From Candidatus Hydrogenedentota bacterium (GTDB lineage: Bacteria; Hydrogenedentota; Hydrogenedentia; Hydrogenedentales; CAITNO01): a stretch of 46,725 nucleotides of DNA. The translations under genes were made by a program, and so were the position numbers. Positions 36,567 to 44,195 of this stretch are shown one piece after another (positions within the stretch are counted from its first letter, which is position 1; each line of letters begins with the position of its first letter). The stretch covers positions 1 to 46,725 of the forward strand of contig JAAYJI010000352.1 in NCBI GenBank assembly GCA_012523015.1, in the 5' to 3' direction. The notes under the pieces were generated by a model, which had not been told where the DNA came from, ran no database searches, and was given only the letters and a program-made list of their open reading frames with translations.

Positions 36567-37466
36567 TCAGCCCCCCTCCCGTGCCGCGAAATTGCGGCAC
36601 TGTTCAGGCGCTGCTCCACCGCAGACGACGGGCCCGTCCGGCGTACGTTTCGCCAAGCCCTGCAACACCGTGCCGGGACCTGCTTCTACGGCGCTGCGCT
36701 TTCCAAGCTGTTCCATGACCCGAGTCCATTGCACGGGACGGTAGAGCTGCGCCGCAAGGAGACTGCGTATCGCCTCAGGATCTGTTTCCCATTCTCCCGA
36801 GACGGAAGAAAGAAAGGGACGCTTCGGCGGCAAGATCGGAAAGGCTTTAAGAAAGGCCGCCAGTTGATCGGCAGCAGGTTTCATAAACTTCGAATGGAAA
36901 GGTCCTGATACGGACAAAGGAAGCAGTCGTTTCGCGCCGCCTTCTTTCAGGCGCCGGGCTGCTTCTTTCAAGGCGTCCCCTGTCCCGGAGATAATGGTTT
37001 GGAAACTTCCGTTGTAATTGGCGACCTGTACGTCGTCGGGTAAGAGGGCTTCAATATCGGCCGGCGCCAATCCGAGCACAGCCGTCATGCCCCCTTCGGG
37101 CACATCTGTTGACATCAAGCGCGCCCGCTCCACGACAAAGACCAAGGCGTCGGCAAAATCGATGGCTCCCGCTGCGACCAAGGCGGAAATCTCGCCGAGG
37201 CTATGGCCGGCGCAGGCGGCGGGTTCCACACCCAAGTGCTGCAAATAGGCAGCGACTGCCACTTCCACACAGACCAAGGCGGGCTGGGCGACGCGTGTAT
37301 CGTGCAGCGCCTCTTGCGTGCCTTCCATGATCAGGTGATACAGTTCATTACTGAGGATGTTTTGGGCAATATCAAAAAGGGCATGGCTTTCCGGGCAGGT
37401 ATCTTGAAAAAGTGCGGCGGCGCCGGCTTGTTGGCTGCCTTGACCGGGGAATAAAAATGCGGGCAT
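36567..37466 (-). CDS. fabD: Malonyl-CoA:ACP transacylase
   Basis: The ATG at 37466 gives 299 residues starting MPAFLFPGQGSQ, the standard FabD N-terminus. An in-frame GTG at 37496 abuts plsX and would add ten residues. Nucleophile Ser89 is in AGHSLGE and the catalytic His191 in SGPFHSKFM. It loads malonyl groups onto ACP. GGAGG lies 11 nt upstream. It follows plsX, with no fabH between. Confidence 0.95.
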   Translation of the reverse strand: MPAFLFPGQGSQQAGAAALFQDTCPESHALFDIAQNILSNELYHLIMEGTQEALHDTRVAQPALVCVEVAVAAYLQHLGVEPAACAGHSLGEISALVAAGAIDFADALVFVVERARLMSTDVPEGGMTAVLGLAPADIEALLPDDVQVANYNGSFQTIISGTGDALKEAARRLKEGGAKRLLPLSVSGPFHSKFMKPAADQLAAFLKAFPILPPKRPFLSSVSGEWETDPEAIRSLLAAQLYRPVQWTRVMEQLGKRSAVEAGPGTVLQGLAKRTPDGPVVCGGAAPEQCRNFAAREGG

Positions 37467-37495
37467 TATGTGGAGTTCCTCCCTGACCGGTACCA

Positions 37496-38587
37496 CTACA
37501 GGGGAAGGGCATCCGTCCCTGTCGGTAAAGGCGTGTTTTCGCTGGCGTCTGAAGGGGTGATGCCATTGACCGATGAATTTCCATTGCCGTTGCTTGCGCG
37601 CAGGCTTTGAATATTCTCATGTATGTGACCGATCAGGTCGGTTTCGATGGCGGCGCGGGCGCCAATGATGGCGTTCTCCACGGCTTTGGACGCACAGGAA
37701 CCGTGCAAAATCACGACCATCCCATCCACGCCGAGCAAGGGCGCGCCGGGATATTCGTTGGGATCCATCTTTTGCTTCATTTGGAGCAGCGCTTTGCGTG
37801 CGAGTACGGCGCCGAGTTTACTCATGGAGGTGCTCTCGAAAGTCTCGCGGATCAGCTGGCTCATGAAGGAGGCGATTGCCTCAGTAGTTTTCAAGAAAAG
37901 GTTTCCGATGAAACCATCACAGACGACGACATCGGCTTTGCCCTCGGTCATGGCGCGGGGCTCCACATTGCCGACGAAATTGAGATGGGTAGATTTGGAC
38001 AAGGTAGCGTGGGCTTCCCGTGCGATACACCCGCCTTTTTGGTTTTCTTCGCCAATATTCAAAAGGGCGACCCGCGGATTATCAACGCCCAGCCCATAGC
38101 GGGAGTAGGCGACACCCATCTCTGCGAATTGACACAATTGACGGGCGGAACAATCCACATTGGCGCCGAGATCGAGCAAAACGACGCGGCCTTGCAAGGT
38201 GGGCAGCATTTGCGTGATGGCGGGCCGAGACACACCGGGGATGGGACCGAGAATCGTACGCGCTGCCACCATGACCGCGCCTGTGTTGCCGGCGCTGATC
38301 ACAGCGTCTGCCTCCCCTTGCTTCACCATACGCATGGCGACTAAGAGGGACGATTGCTTTTTATGGCGCACCGCCATGACGGGTTGTTCGTGTGATAAAA
38401 TCGTTTCGGGAGCATGGCGCACTTCGATGGCGCCCATCTTGGAATAGGCAGACAGCTTCTCGCGAAGCAAGGTCTCATCGCCAACCAAGATGATTTCCAC
38501 ATCCGATTGTAAACTGGCCTGTACGGCGCCTTCGATTTCAACATCCGGCGCGGCGTCAGTGCCCATGGTGTCCACGGCTATGCGCAC
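37496..38587 (-). CDS. plsX: Phosphate acyltransferase PlsX
   Basis: The 363-residue protein starts at a GTG with GGGGAAG 7 nt upstream. It shows the PlsX signatures: RIAVDTMGTDAAPDVEIEGA, HAPETILSHEQPVMAVRHK, SAGNTGAVMVAARTILG, LLDLGANVDC, NIGEENQKG, DVVVCDGFIGNLFLK and GAPLLGVDGMVVILHGSC. It makes acyl-phosphate from acyl-ACP for phosphatidic acid synthesis. The last 30 residues are low-complexity and beyond the usual fold. Confidence 0.95.
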   Translation of the reverse strand: MRIAVDTMGTDAAPDVEIEGAVQASLQSDVEIILVGDETLLREKLSAYSKMGAIEVRHAPETILSHEQPVMAVRHKKQSSLLVAMRMVKQGEADAVISAGNTGAVMVAARTILGPIPGVSRPAITQMLPTLQGRVVLLDLGANVDCSARQLCQFAEMGVAYSRYGLGVDNPRVALLNIGEENQKGGCIAREAHATLSKSTHLNFVGNVEPRAMTEGKADVVVCDGFIGNLFLKTTEAIASFMSQLIRETFESTSMSKLGAVLARKALLQMKQKMDPNEYPGAPLLGVDGMVVILHGSCASKAVENAIIGARAAIETDLIGHIHENIQSLRASNGNGNSSVNGITPSDASENTPLPTGTDALPL

Positions 38588-38668
38588 GATATCACTTCCC
38601 CGGAGACGGTGTGACGCAGATGCGGGTGTACCCGCTCATAAGGCTCACGAACCGTCTCGAATTGAAGG

Positions 38669-38851
38669 TTAATCATTTTCCGGTTTGACGACAACGCGGC
38701 CTTTGTAAAAGCCGGTCTTCAGGCACACGCGGTGCGGGAGCTTGGCTTCGCCGGAGTCGGGGCATTCAATGACATTCGGCGCAGTGAGTCCGTGATGAGA
38801 ACGGCGCATACGTTTTTTCGTGCTTCCGGTACGTCTTTTTGGTACTGGCAT
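38669..38851 (-). CDS. rpmF: 50S ribosomal protein L32
   Basis: The 60-residue protein has the L32 start MPVPKRRTGSTKKRMRRSHHGL and a C-terminal CLKTGFYKGRVVV. Only one cysteine remains where zinc-type L32 has a CxxC pair, as in the C-minus form. It lies 6 nt after yceD and 81 nt before plsX, the usual bacterial order. Confidence 0.95.
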   Translation of the reverse strand: MPVPKRRTGSTKKRMRRSHHGLTAPNVIECPDSGEAKLPHRVCLKTGFYKGRVVVKPEND

Positions 38852-38857
38852 GGTAAC

Positions 38858-39451
38858 TTATTCCTTTTTGTTGTTCGGGTCGAATTCCGGGAAAAGTTGT
38901 GCAAGTTTAGCAAGGCCGGAATTGCCGGGTTGTTCTGGTTCCTGTACGCTTTGACAGGTGCAAGAGCTAAGGTTCAAATTTTCTCCGCAGCGCGGGCACA
39001 AGCCCTGACAGGTTTCGTTGCAGATTATACGTGTCGGCTGGGCAAGGACCAGCTCTTCCCACATATAGGGTGCTACATCAATTTCCGTCAGATCCGCAAC
39101 GGTCGGCGGATTGTCGGCATGCACAGACGCTGTAAGTTCATGATCGTCCGAGCTGTGTCCCAGCTCCCGGTACACACCGGAAGTATCCTTGGTAAAGACC
39201 CAAGAGACCGGCACTTTCACCAGTTGTTTCGCCGGCGCTAAGCACCGGTAACAGGCTTCTGCGAAGACACCGTTGACTGTGCCGCGAAACAAATAGTTGT
39301 CATCGAGCGGCACAAACTGCCCCGATATCGATACTTCATCGATCGGCAGGGTACTGGTGGAGCCGGGTTGAATCTCCGAGACAAGCGCACGCGCATCCAA
39401 TGTATAGCCTGTTTCTTCTATGGAGGAAACAGGAATCCTAAAGGTATTCAT
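38858..39451 (-). CDS. yceD: YceD (DUF177) family protein, linked to 23S rRNA accumulation
   Basis: The 197-residue protein has the DUF177 core with FRGTVNGVFAEACYRCLAPA and a C-terminal metal-binding tail with CNETCQGLCPRCGENLNLSSC. YceD family members are required for 23S rRNA stability and are almost always next to rpmF, as here. Start is an ATG at 39451 without a strong ribosome binding site. It is the first gene of the 39.5-35.8 kb series. Confidence 0.92.
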   Translation of the reverse strand: MNTFRIPVSSIEETGYTLDARALVSEIQPGSTSTLPIDEVSISGQFVPLDDNYLFRGTVNGVFAEACYRCLAPAKQLVKVPVSWVFTKDTSGVYRELGHSSDDHELTASVHADNPPTVADLTEIDVAPYMWEELVLAQPTRIICNETCQGLCPRCGENLNLSSCTCQSVQEPEQPGNSGLAKLAQLFPEFDPNNKKE

Positions 39452-39518
39452 GCATCCATATCTTTCTACGGAAGCGTGACGCTGCCGGTTAGTGTATCAA
39501 AAACACAGTAAAGACTTC

Positions 39519-39546
39519 AATATACAAACGCCTTATCCGAAGTAAA
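39519..39546 (-). promoter_or_regulatory. Candidate promoter of the yceD-rpmF-plsX-fab series
   Basis: On the minus strand TTTACT, a 16-nt spacer and TATATT lead toward yceD, giving a leader of about 60 nt. Fit is moderate. A second possibility downstream is TTGAAG, 16 nt, GATACA. Confidence 0.35.
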
Positions 39547-39597
39547 CACTGACAAAGGGGATAAAAATTCTTTTGCCCTGTTTTTAGGCATAAAGGC

Positions 39598-39626
39598 TTG
39601 GGTACTGAAAATTCATGTTGTATAGT
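39598..39626 (+). promoter_or_regulatory. Candidate sigma-70 promoter of the ATPase-permease-DUF3299 operon
   Basis: TTGGGT, a 17-nt spacer and TATAGT stand about 150 nt before the ATPase start. The element is nearly the same in form as the one before the UbiB-like gene at 12318, including GTTG just before the -10. Confidence 0.5.
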
Positions 39627-39650
39627 ATTTTTTGATATGGTATTCTATAC
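39620..39650. promoter_or_regulatory. Inverted repeat over the -10, candidate metalloregulator operator
   Basis: GTATAG at 39620-39625 and CTATAC at 39645-39650 form a 31-nt AT-rich dyad with imperfect inner arms (TATT / TATT). It covers the predicted -10 element. If the downstream genes import zinc, a Zur-type repressor would be the natural ligand. The halves only loosely resemble known Zur boxes, so the identity of the regulator is a guess. Confidence 0.35.
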
Positions 39651-39779
39651 TAAAAGGGATGGCAGATGGGAACGGCCTGTCAAATCAGGCGCCTATGCGC
39701 AGCGTTCCATCACAACTGATCGCCCGTCCCCTGCTACAATCTCAATGTGTTTAAGCCATGAACATGAGGAACCGCAGCC

Positions 39780-40442
39780 ATGATTTTTTTGGATAAGGTC
39801 AAACGAAGACTGGGGCCCGGTGTCGTCTTTTACTGCGACACCTTCCAAGTAGACGCGGGATCGAGCACCGCCTTATGGGGACCCAGCGGCTGCGGCAAAT
39901 CGACTATGCTCAATCTCATCTCCGGATTATTGAAGCCCGATTCGGGTATCGTCCGCGTTGACGGGCAGGAAATCCAACATTTATCAGAAAGCAAATTGGA
40001 CGCTTTCCGCGCCGAGCGTATGGGCTTTGTCTTTCAAACTTTCAACTTACTCGCGCCCTTTAATGTGCTCAACAATGTGGTGCTCGGCATGCGCTTTGCC
40101 GATGTCCTTCCCCAAAAAGAATGGAAGGACCGCGCTCATGCCATGTTGGAGCGCGTGGGACTGTCCCACCGCCTCAACAGCAAACCCAACACCCTCAGCG
40201 TAGGCGAGCGCCAACGGGTCGCCATTGCACGCGCCTTGGTCAACACGCCTAAAATCATCGTTGCTGATGAGCCCACGGGCAGCCTCGACCCGAAAGCGGC
40301 GGATTCGGTCATGACCCTGCTGCTGGAATTATGCGCCCAAGAAAAGGTCACCCTCTTGCTCGTGACCCATGATAAGGGTATCGCCGACCGACTCCCCCAT
40401 ATCTTCGACTGTTCGGCTTTGGTACAGGAGGATCCCTCATGA
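39780..40442 (+). CDS. ABC transporter ATPase, LolD/MacB type, ZrgC-like
   Basis: The 220-residue protein has Walker A GPSGCGKST at 34-42, signature LSVGE (in place of LSGGE/Q), Walker B IIVADEPTGSLD and the switch His in LVTHDKG. The size and TGSLD form belong to the LolD/MacB/FtsE group that pairs with FtsX-type permeases. GAGGAAC lies 9 nt before the ATG. Its stop overlaps the permease ATG (ATGA). Confidence 0.9.
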   Translation: MIFLDKVKRRLGPGVVFYCDTFQVDAGSSTALWGPSGCGKSTMLNLISGLLKPDSGIVRVDGQEIQHLSESKLDAFRAERMGFVFQTFNLLAPFNVLNNVVLGMRFADVLPQKEWKDRAHAMLERVGLSHRLNSKPNTLSVGERQRVAIARALVNTPKIIVADEPTGSLDPKAADSVMTLLLELCAQEKVTLLLVTHDKGIADRLPHIFDCSALVQEDPS

Positions 40443-41695
40443 GTCTTTGGCATATTGCATGGAGTTATCTCTGGAACCGGAAATTCACCACCGTCCTCAC
40501 CATTCTATCGGTCGCGCTCGGCGTGGGACTCATCTCCGCCATCCTCACGCTGCGCGACGAAACGCAGCGCCGTTTTGAAGAGGAAGGGCAAGCCTTTGAC
40601 CTCGTCATTGGCGCAAAGGGCAATCCGCTGCAGCTCGTCTTGAGCACGGTCTACTTTCTCGACGCGCCCACAGGCAACGTGGATTGGGCGCTCTATGAGG
40701 CGTTGAAAGATCATGACGACGTGACCGCCCTCTTCCCCGTCGGCATGGGCGATACCTACGCCGGATTTCGCATTGTTGGCGTCACCCCCGAGCTGATGGA
40801 CTTTGAGCCCGGCGGACGTACCCCCTACGCCCTCGCCGAAGGCAGCCATTTCACAAAACCCTTCGAAGCGGTCATCGGCGCGAACGTGGCGGAAACGACC
40901 AACTTGAAGCTGGGCGACAGCTTTGTAGGCACCCACGGCATGGTGGCATCGCCCTATGCCGAGGTACACGAACATCATCCCTACACTGTGGTGGGCATCC
41001 TGCAGCGTTCGGGATCACCCAACGACCGCGCCATCTTCTGCGATCTCCAATCGGTGTGGGATGTACACAGCCACGGCGATGAAGAGGAGCACGACGCAGC
41101 AGCTGCGGCGGCGACGGAAGACGAAGCGGATGACCATCATCATCATGACAAGGAAATCACGGCGCTCTTGGTCAAACTCGAATCGCCCGCCATCCGTTTC
41201 GAGTTCAAGGACATGATCAACCGCCGCTCCAACGCCATGGCCGCCATACCCATTCAGGAAATCCAAAAACTCTATGAACAGCTCTTGGGTACGGCGAAAT
41301 TGGTATTGCTCGCCATTGGCTACCTCGTCGTCGCCATCTCCGCCCTGTCCATACTCATCGGTCTCTATATGGCGATTTTGCAGCGCAAACGAGACCTTGC
41401 TATCATGCGTGCACTCGGCGCGGCGCGCGGCGAGATCTTCGGCGCTGTCATCATCGAGGCGTTCTGGGTCACCTTGCTCGGCATCCTCGTGGGCTGGCTC
41501 CTCGGCAGCAGCGTGTGCATGGTCTTGAATCGCTATCTCGTCGTGAAGATTGGTTTCCACGTGCCGCCCGTATCCCTGAGCGCCGATCTCGTCGCCGCAT
41601 ACTCTGCGGTGCTGCTCATGGGCTTGGTGGCGGGCATCCTGCCGGCGTGGCAGGCATACCGCACCAATGTGGCCCGTGACCTGGCAGAATTATAA
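40439..41695 (+). CDS. FtsX/MacB-type ABC permease with His-rich extracytoplasmic loop, zinc-transport-like
   Basis: The 418-residue protein has one N-terminal span, a large extracytoplasmic domain (about 45-275) and three C-terminal spans ending RTNVARDLAEL. The segment AFDLVIGAKGNPLQLVLSTV is a form I associate with the permease of the Vibrio cholerae Zrg zinc transporter and its relatives. A stretch at 210-237 is rich in His and acidic residues (HSHGDEEEHD, then HHHH at 233-236) and is likely to bind metal. Coupling to the ATPase upstream and a DUF3299-like gene downstream supports a zinc-related role. Direction of transport and metal are inferred. Confidence 0.85.
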   Translation: MSLWHIAWSYLWNRKFTTVLTILSVALGVGLISAILTLRDETQRRFEEEGQAFDLVIGAKGNPLQLVLSTVYFLDAPTGNVDWALYEALKDHDDVTALFPVGMGDTYAGFRIVGVTPELMDFEPGGRTPYALAEGSHFTKPFEAVIGANVAETTNLKLGDSFVGTHGMVASPYAEVHEHHPYTVVGILQRSGSPNDRAIFCDLQSVWDVHSHGDEEEHDAAAAAATEDEADDHHHHDKEITALLVKLESPAIRFEFKDMINRRSNAMAAIPIQEIQKLYEQLLGTAKLVLLAIGYLVVAISALSILIGLYMAILQRKRDLAIMRALGAARGEIFGAVIIEAFWVTLLGILVGWLLGSSVCMVLNRYLVVKIGFHVPPVSLSADLVAAYSAVLLMGLVAGILPAWQAYRTNVARDLAEL

Positions 41696-41819
41696 GGAAT
41701 TGTTTCTTCGGCGGAGCCGCCGCACAGCCTAAAACGTGGTGCTTGCAACGGGGCGGCTTCGCATATCCCATACCCTAAACCTCAACGAATATCAAAACAA
41801 CATTTAAGGGAATACATGT

Positions 41820-42506
41820 ATGCGCAAACGTTCTAAACGGGATTTATTGACGCTCCTCGGTCTCGTCATCATTGTGGTATCCATCATCAGCGTGAACGGA
41901 TATTTACGCCGCGCCGGCTTGCGCGAACACTTCGAGAAGATGCGTGCCGCCCTCGAACAAAAACACCGCAGCGAAGGGGTCAAACTCATCGACTGGACCG
42001 AGCTGCATGCCGTCGTCGGCAATCGCCGCACAGGCGCGACCTTTCCCGAATCCCTCAAAGAAAAAGACGGGCGCCTGGTCAATATCGTCGGTTTCATGAA
42101 CGCCATCGATCAGTTCCGCAACGTCACCGAATTCATGCTGCTGCCCGTGCCCATCACCTGTTTCTTTTGTGATGTGCCGCCTATGCGCGACATCATCGAG
42201 GTCAAGCTGCAGCAACCTGCCAACATGATTAATGAACCGGTGTTGGTGGGCGGCAGGCTGCGCATCCACGAAGGGCCCAAACCCCTCTTCTTCTACACCA
42301 TTGAAGACGCCAAATGGAATGAAGCCGTCTCCGATGAAGAGAGTACCGATAAGGTCATCGAACAGGAACACAAGCTCCATCTCATCGACGGCTTTAAAGA
42401 ACTGCGCGGTGAATCGCCGCTCCTTGATCTTGACGATGAGGAAGAGTTGCTGCCCGGCTACGAAATTAACCTGCAGACAACGGCGCCCGAAAGTACCGAA
42501 GAATAA
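41820..42506 (+). CDS. DUF3299-like anchored protein with CxxC
   Basis: The 228-residue protein has an N-terminal transmembrane anchor (about 9-27) and an extracytoplasmic domain. The core VNIVGFMNAID...TEFMLLPVPITCFFCDVPP resembles the DUF3299 pattern (GFM-LP-EF-LVP-CxxxPPP). Cys114 and Cys117 form a CxxC able to bind a metal or act as a thiol pair. AAGGG lies about 9 nt before the ATG. It follows the His-rich permease by 124 nt; a DUF3299 protein is part of Zrg-type clusters. Function is unknown, metal handling is likely. Confidence 0.7.
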   Translation: MRKRSKRDLLTLLGLVIIVVSIISVNGYLRRAGLREHFEKMRAALEQKHRSEGVKLIDWTELHAVVGNRRTGATFPESLKEKDGRLVNIVGFMNAIDQFRNVTEFMLLPVPITCFFCDVPPMRDIIEVKLQQPANMINEPVLVGGRLRIHEGPKPLFFYTIEDAKWNEAVSDEESTDKVIEQEHKLHLIDGFKELRGESPLLDLDDEEELLPGYEINLQTTAPESTEE

Positions 42507-42534
42507 GCGCGCTCTGCGGCAAGAGTCTCCGTCG

Positions 42535-44007
42535 TTAATCCATATAGCCCAAGCGGCGCAGCTGTTCTCGTGTCTCCTCGTCGATGGTGACCTCCTGCCC
42601 CACGCCACGGCGTGCGCGGAGGTTCGCCTTATACTGCGTCTCCAACAAGGACTGCATGCGCCTGACGGTGTCGGCTTCCGACGCCGCCAAATTCGCTGAT
42701 TCCACGGGATCCGATCGCCATGCATAGAGCTGTGCGCTGCCGTCGCCATGGTCGACGATCAGCTTTCGATCGCCGTCGATCACCGATTCCAAATCCGTGT
42801 TCCATTCCTCGGTCATACCCCGCGTTTTCGCGTAGAGCGGGCGCGGGCTATCGTCAAAGAGCGTCCTGCCCTGCCACGTATCCGACGCTTCCGTCCCCAA
42901 GAGCAGGCTCAGACTGGGCAGCACATCGATGAGCTGCACAGGATGGGTGTATACGCCCTTGGGCACAGCAGGACCAAAGAGCAGCAAAGGAACGTGCAGT
43001 TCGCATTCATAGAGGGAAAGACCGTGCCCCAGCAGATCATGATCCCAGAAATGTTCCCCATGATCGGCGAGAATCACAAAGAGCGTTTCCGGCGCTTGGC
43101 TGCGCACAGCCGTGACCAAACGGCGCAGCTGGTCATCGGTATAGCGGATGCACGCATCATAGAGACAGCGCACCGCCTCACGGCCCGCTTCCGACAATGG
43201 CGCCATGGGCCGCCTTTCGAGCTGACCGGTCTTGTATTTGCAATGGGCCATGAGATAGTCCAAAAAATCTTCCACGACCGCTGTTTCATCCGCCTCTAAG
43301 GCGTCCCGATCATAGCCCATCATACTTCTGTATTCCGGCGGCGGATTATAGGGCAGATGGGGATCCATATAGTGGGCGTACAAGAAAAAGGAGCCCTTCA
43401 CTTTCGCCAGCTCTTCCAGCGCCCAATCGCTCACCACGCTGCCCGTATCATCCACAGAAACGCGGTACACGTCAAAACCGCGGTCAAAGCCGAATTCCGG
43501 CAAGAGATTGCCGTTCGTTTGGATGCCGATGGTCCCATAGCCCCACGCCTTCATGACCGCCGCCATGGGCGTCAGCTCGGGCGATAAGGCGGCCAAGGCA
43601 GGCGAACCCTCCGGCGGCAGCGTGTCGTAGATCACCTGATGGCTGTCCACGTAGAGGGAGGTGAAGAGCGAGCTCATAGACGGTCGGGTCCACGTGCAAT
43701 TGCTCATAGCTTCGCTGAAAAAGGCGCTCTCCCCCAGGAGCTCATCCAGGAAGGGGGTCAACGCCACGCCGTTACGCTGCGCGCCCACGCGGTCGAAGCG
43801 GAAAGCGTCCATTACGATAAGCACCACGTTCACGTCCGGCGCAACCACGGACCCCACGCCCGTTTTCGCTGCAGGCACATAGAACAGCCACAGCCCACCG
43901 ATCAAGAGCGCCGCCGCCAAGAACGCCAAAACCAACAACACGCCGACCGGCTTCACGCCCGACGCCGAAGAAAAAGAAGTACTGGAGGATGAAGAAGAAG
44001 TAGTCAT
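42535..44007 (-). CDS. Sulfatase-like (alkaline phosphatase superfamily) protein with Thr at the nucleophile site
   Basis: The ATG at 44007 gives 490 residues; a GTG at 44106 would add 33. No ribosome binding site is clear. A Ser-rich start is followed by a transmembrane anchor (about 20-43). The catalytic domain has metal ligands Asp67 in VLIVMDAFRFDRVG and the ADHGEHF pair. The site that is C/S-x-P-S-R in formylglycine sulfatases reads TRPSM (Thr107-Met111). A Thr nucleophile is used by phospho- and phosphoethanolamine transferases of this superfamily, so true sulfatase activity is doubtful. The C-terminus ends RRLGYMD. Confidence 0.88.
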   Translation of the reverse strand: MTTSSSSSSTSFSSASGVKPVGVLLVLAFLAAALLIGGLWLFYVPAAKTGVGSVVAPDVNVVLIVMDAFRFDRVGAQRNGVALTPFLDELLGESAFFSEAMSNCTWTRPSMSSLFTSLYVDSHQVIYDTLPPEGSPALAALSPELTPMAAVMKAWGYGTIGIQTNGNLLPEFGFDRGFDVYRVSVDDTGSVVSDWALEELAKVKGSFFLYAHYMDPHLPYNPPPEYRSMMGYDRDALEADETAVVEDFLDYLMAHCKYKTGQLERRPMAPLSEAGREAVRCLYDACIRYTDDQLRRLVTAVRSQAPETLFVILADHGEHFWDHDLLGHGLSLYECELHVPLLLFGPAVPKGVYTHPVQLIDVLPSLSLLLGTEASDTWQGRTLFDDSPRPLYAKTRGMTEEWNTDLESVIDGDRKLIVDHGDGSAQLYAWRSDPVESANLAASEADTVRRMQSLLETQYKANLRARRGVGQEVTIDEETREQLRRLGYMD

Positions 44008-44195
44008 TGAAGCAAGTTGAAATCCTAAACAAAGCCGCTCTTTATAGATATCGACAATTTTATATGTCTTGACAGTTACGAAAAAGGGCTGGGGAACAAA
44101 TAGCACTGCCCCATCCGAAAATCATGAGATAGACAAATTACGACGCTCTTTTATTTGTATACGTTGAATTAATGTAAAAGAAAGTGCAGCAGAAT
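44008..44195. other. Gap between SGNH hydrolase stop and sulfatase-like start
   Basis: 188 nt, AT-rich, containing the upstream region of the sulfatase-like gene. No clear promoter, terminator or RNA is seen. Confidence 0.4.

Larger units (their letters stand above)
39452..39779. other. Divergent intergenic region between yceD and the zinc-transporter-like operon
   Basis: The 328-nt gap contains predicted promoters for both directions and an inverted repeat at 39620-39650. A 61-codon open frame at 39598-39783 overlaps the promoter elements, has no ribosome binding site and is not counted as a gene. No RNA gene is recognised. Confidence 0.5.

Noticed and set aside
35883-36908. 341-codon plus-strand open frame
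   Set aside because: It is antisense to fabG and fabD, which are both well supported; long shadow frames are common opposite GC-rich genes.
37607-38344. 245-codon plus-strand open frame
   Set aside because: It lies fully antisense to plsX, whose signatures are complete.
39598-39783. 61-codon open frame before the ATPase gene
   Set aside because: It overlaps the predicted promoter and inverted repeat, lacks a Shine-Dalgarno and resembles no protein.
42507-42534. Gap between convergent DUF3299-like and sulfatase-like genes examined for a terminator
   Set aside because: Only 28 nt with no stable inverted repeat.
41904-42749. 281-codon minus-strand open frame
   Set aside because: It overlaps the DUF3299-like gene and the end of the sulfatase-like gene in a different frame and has no motif.
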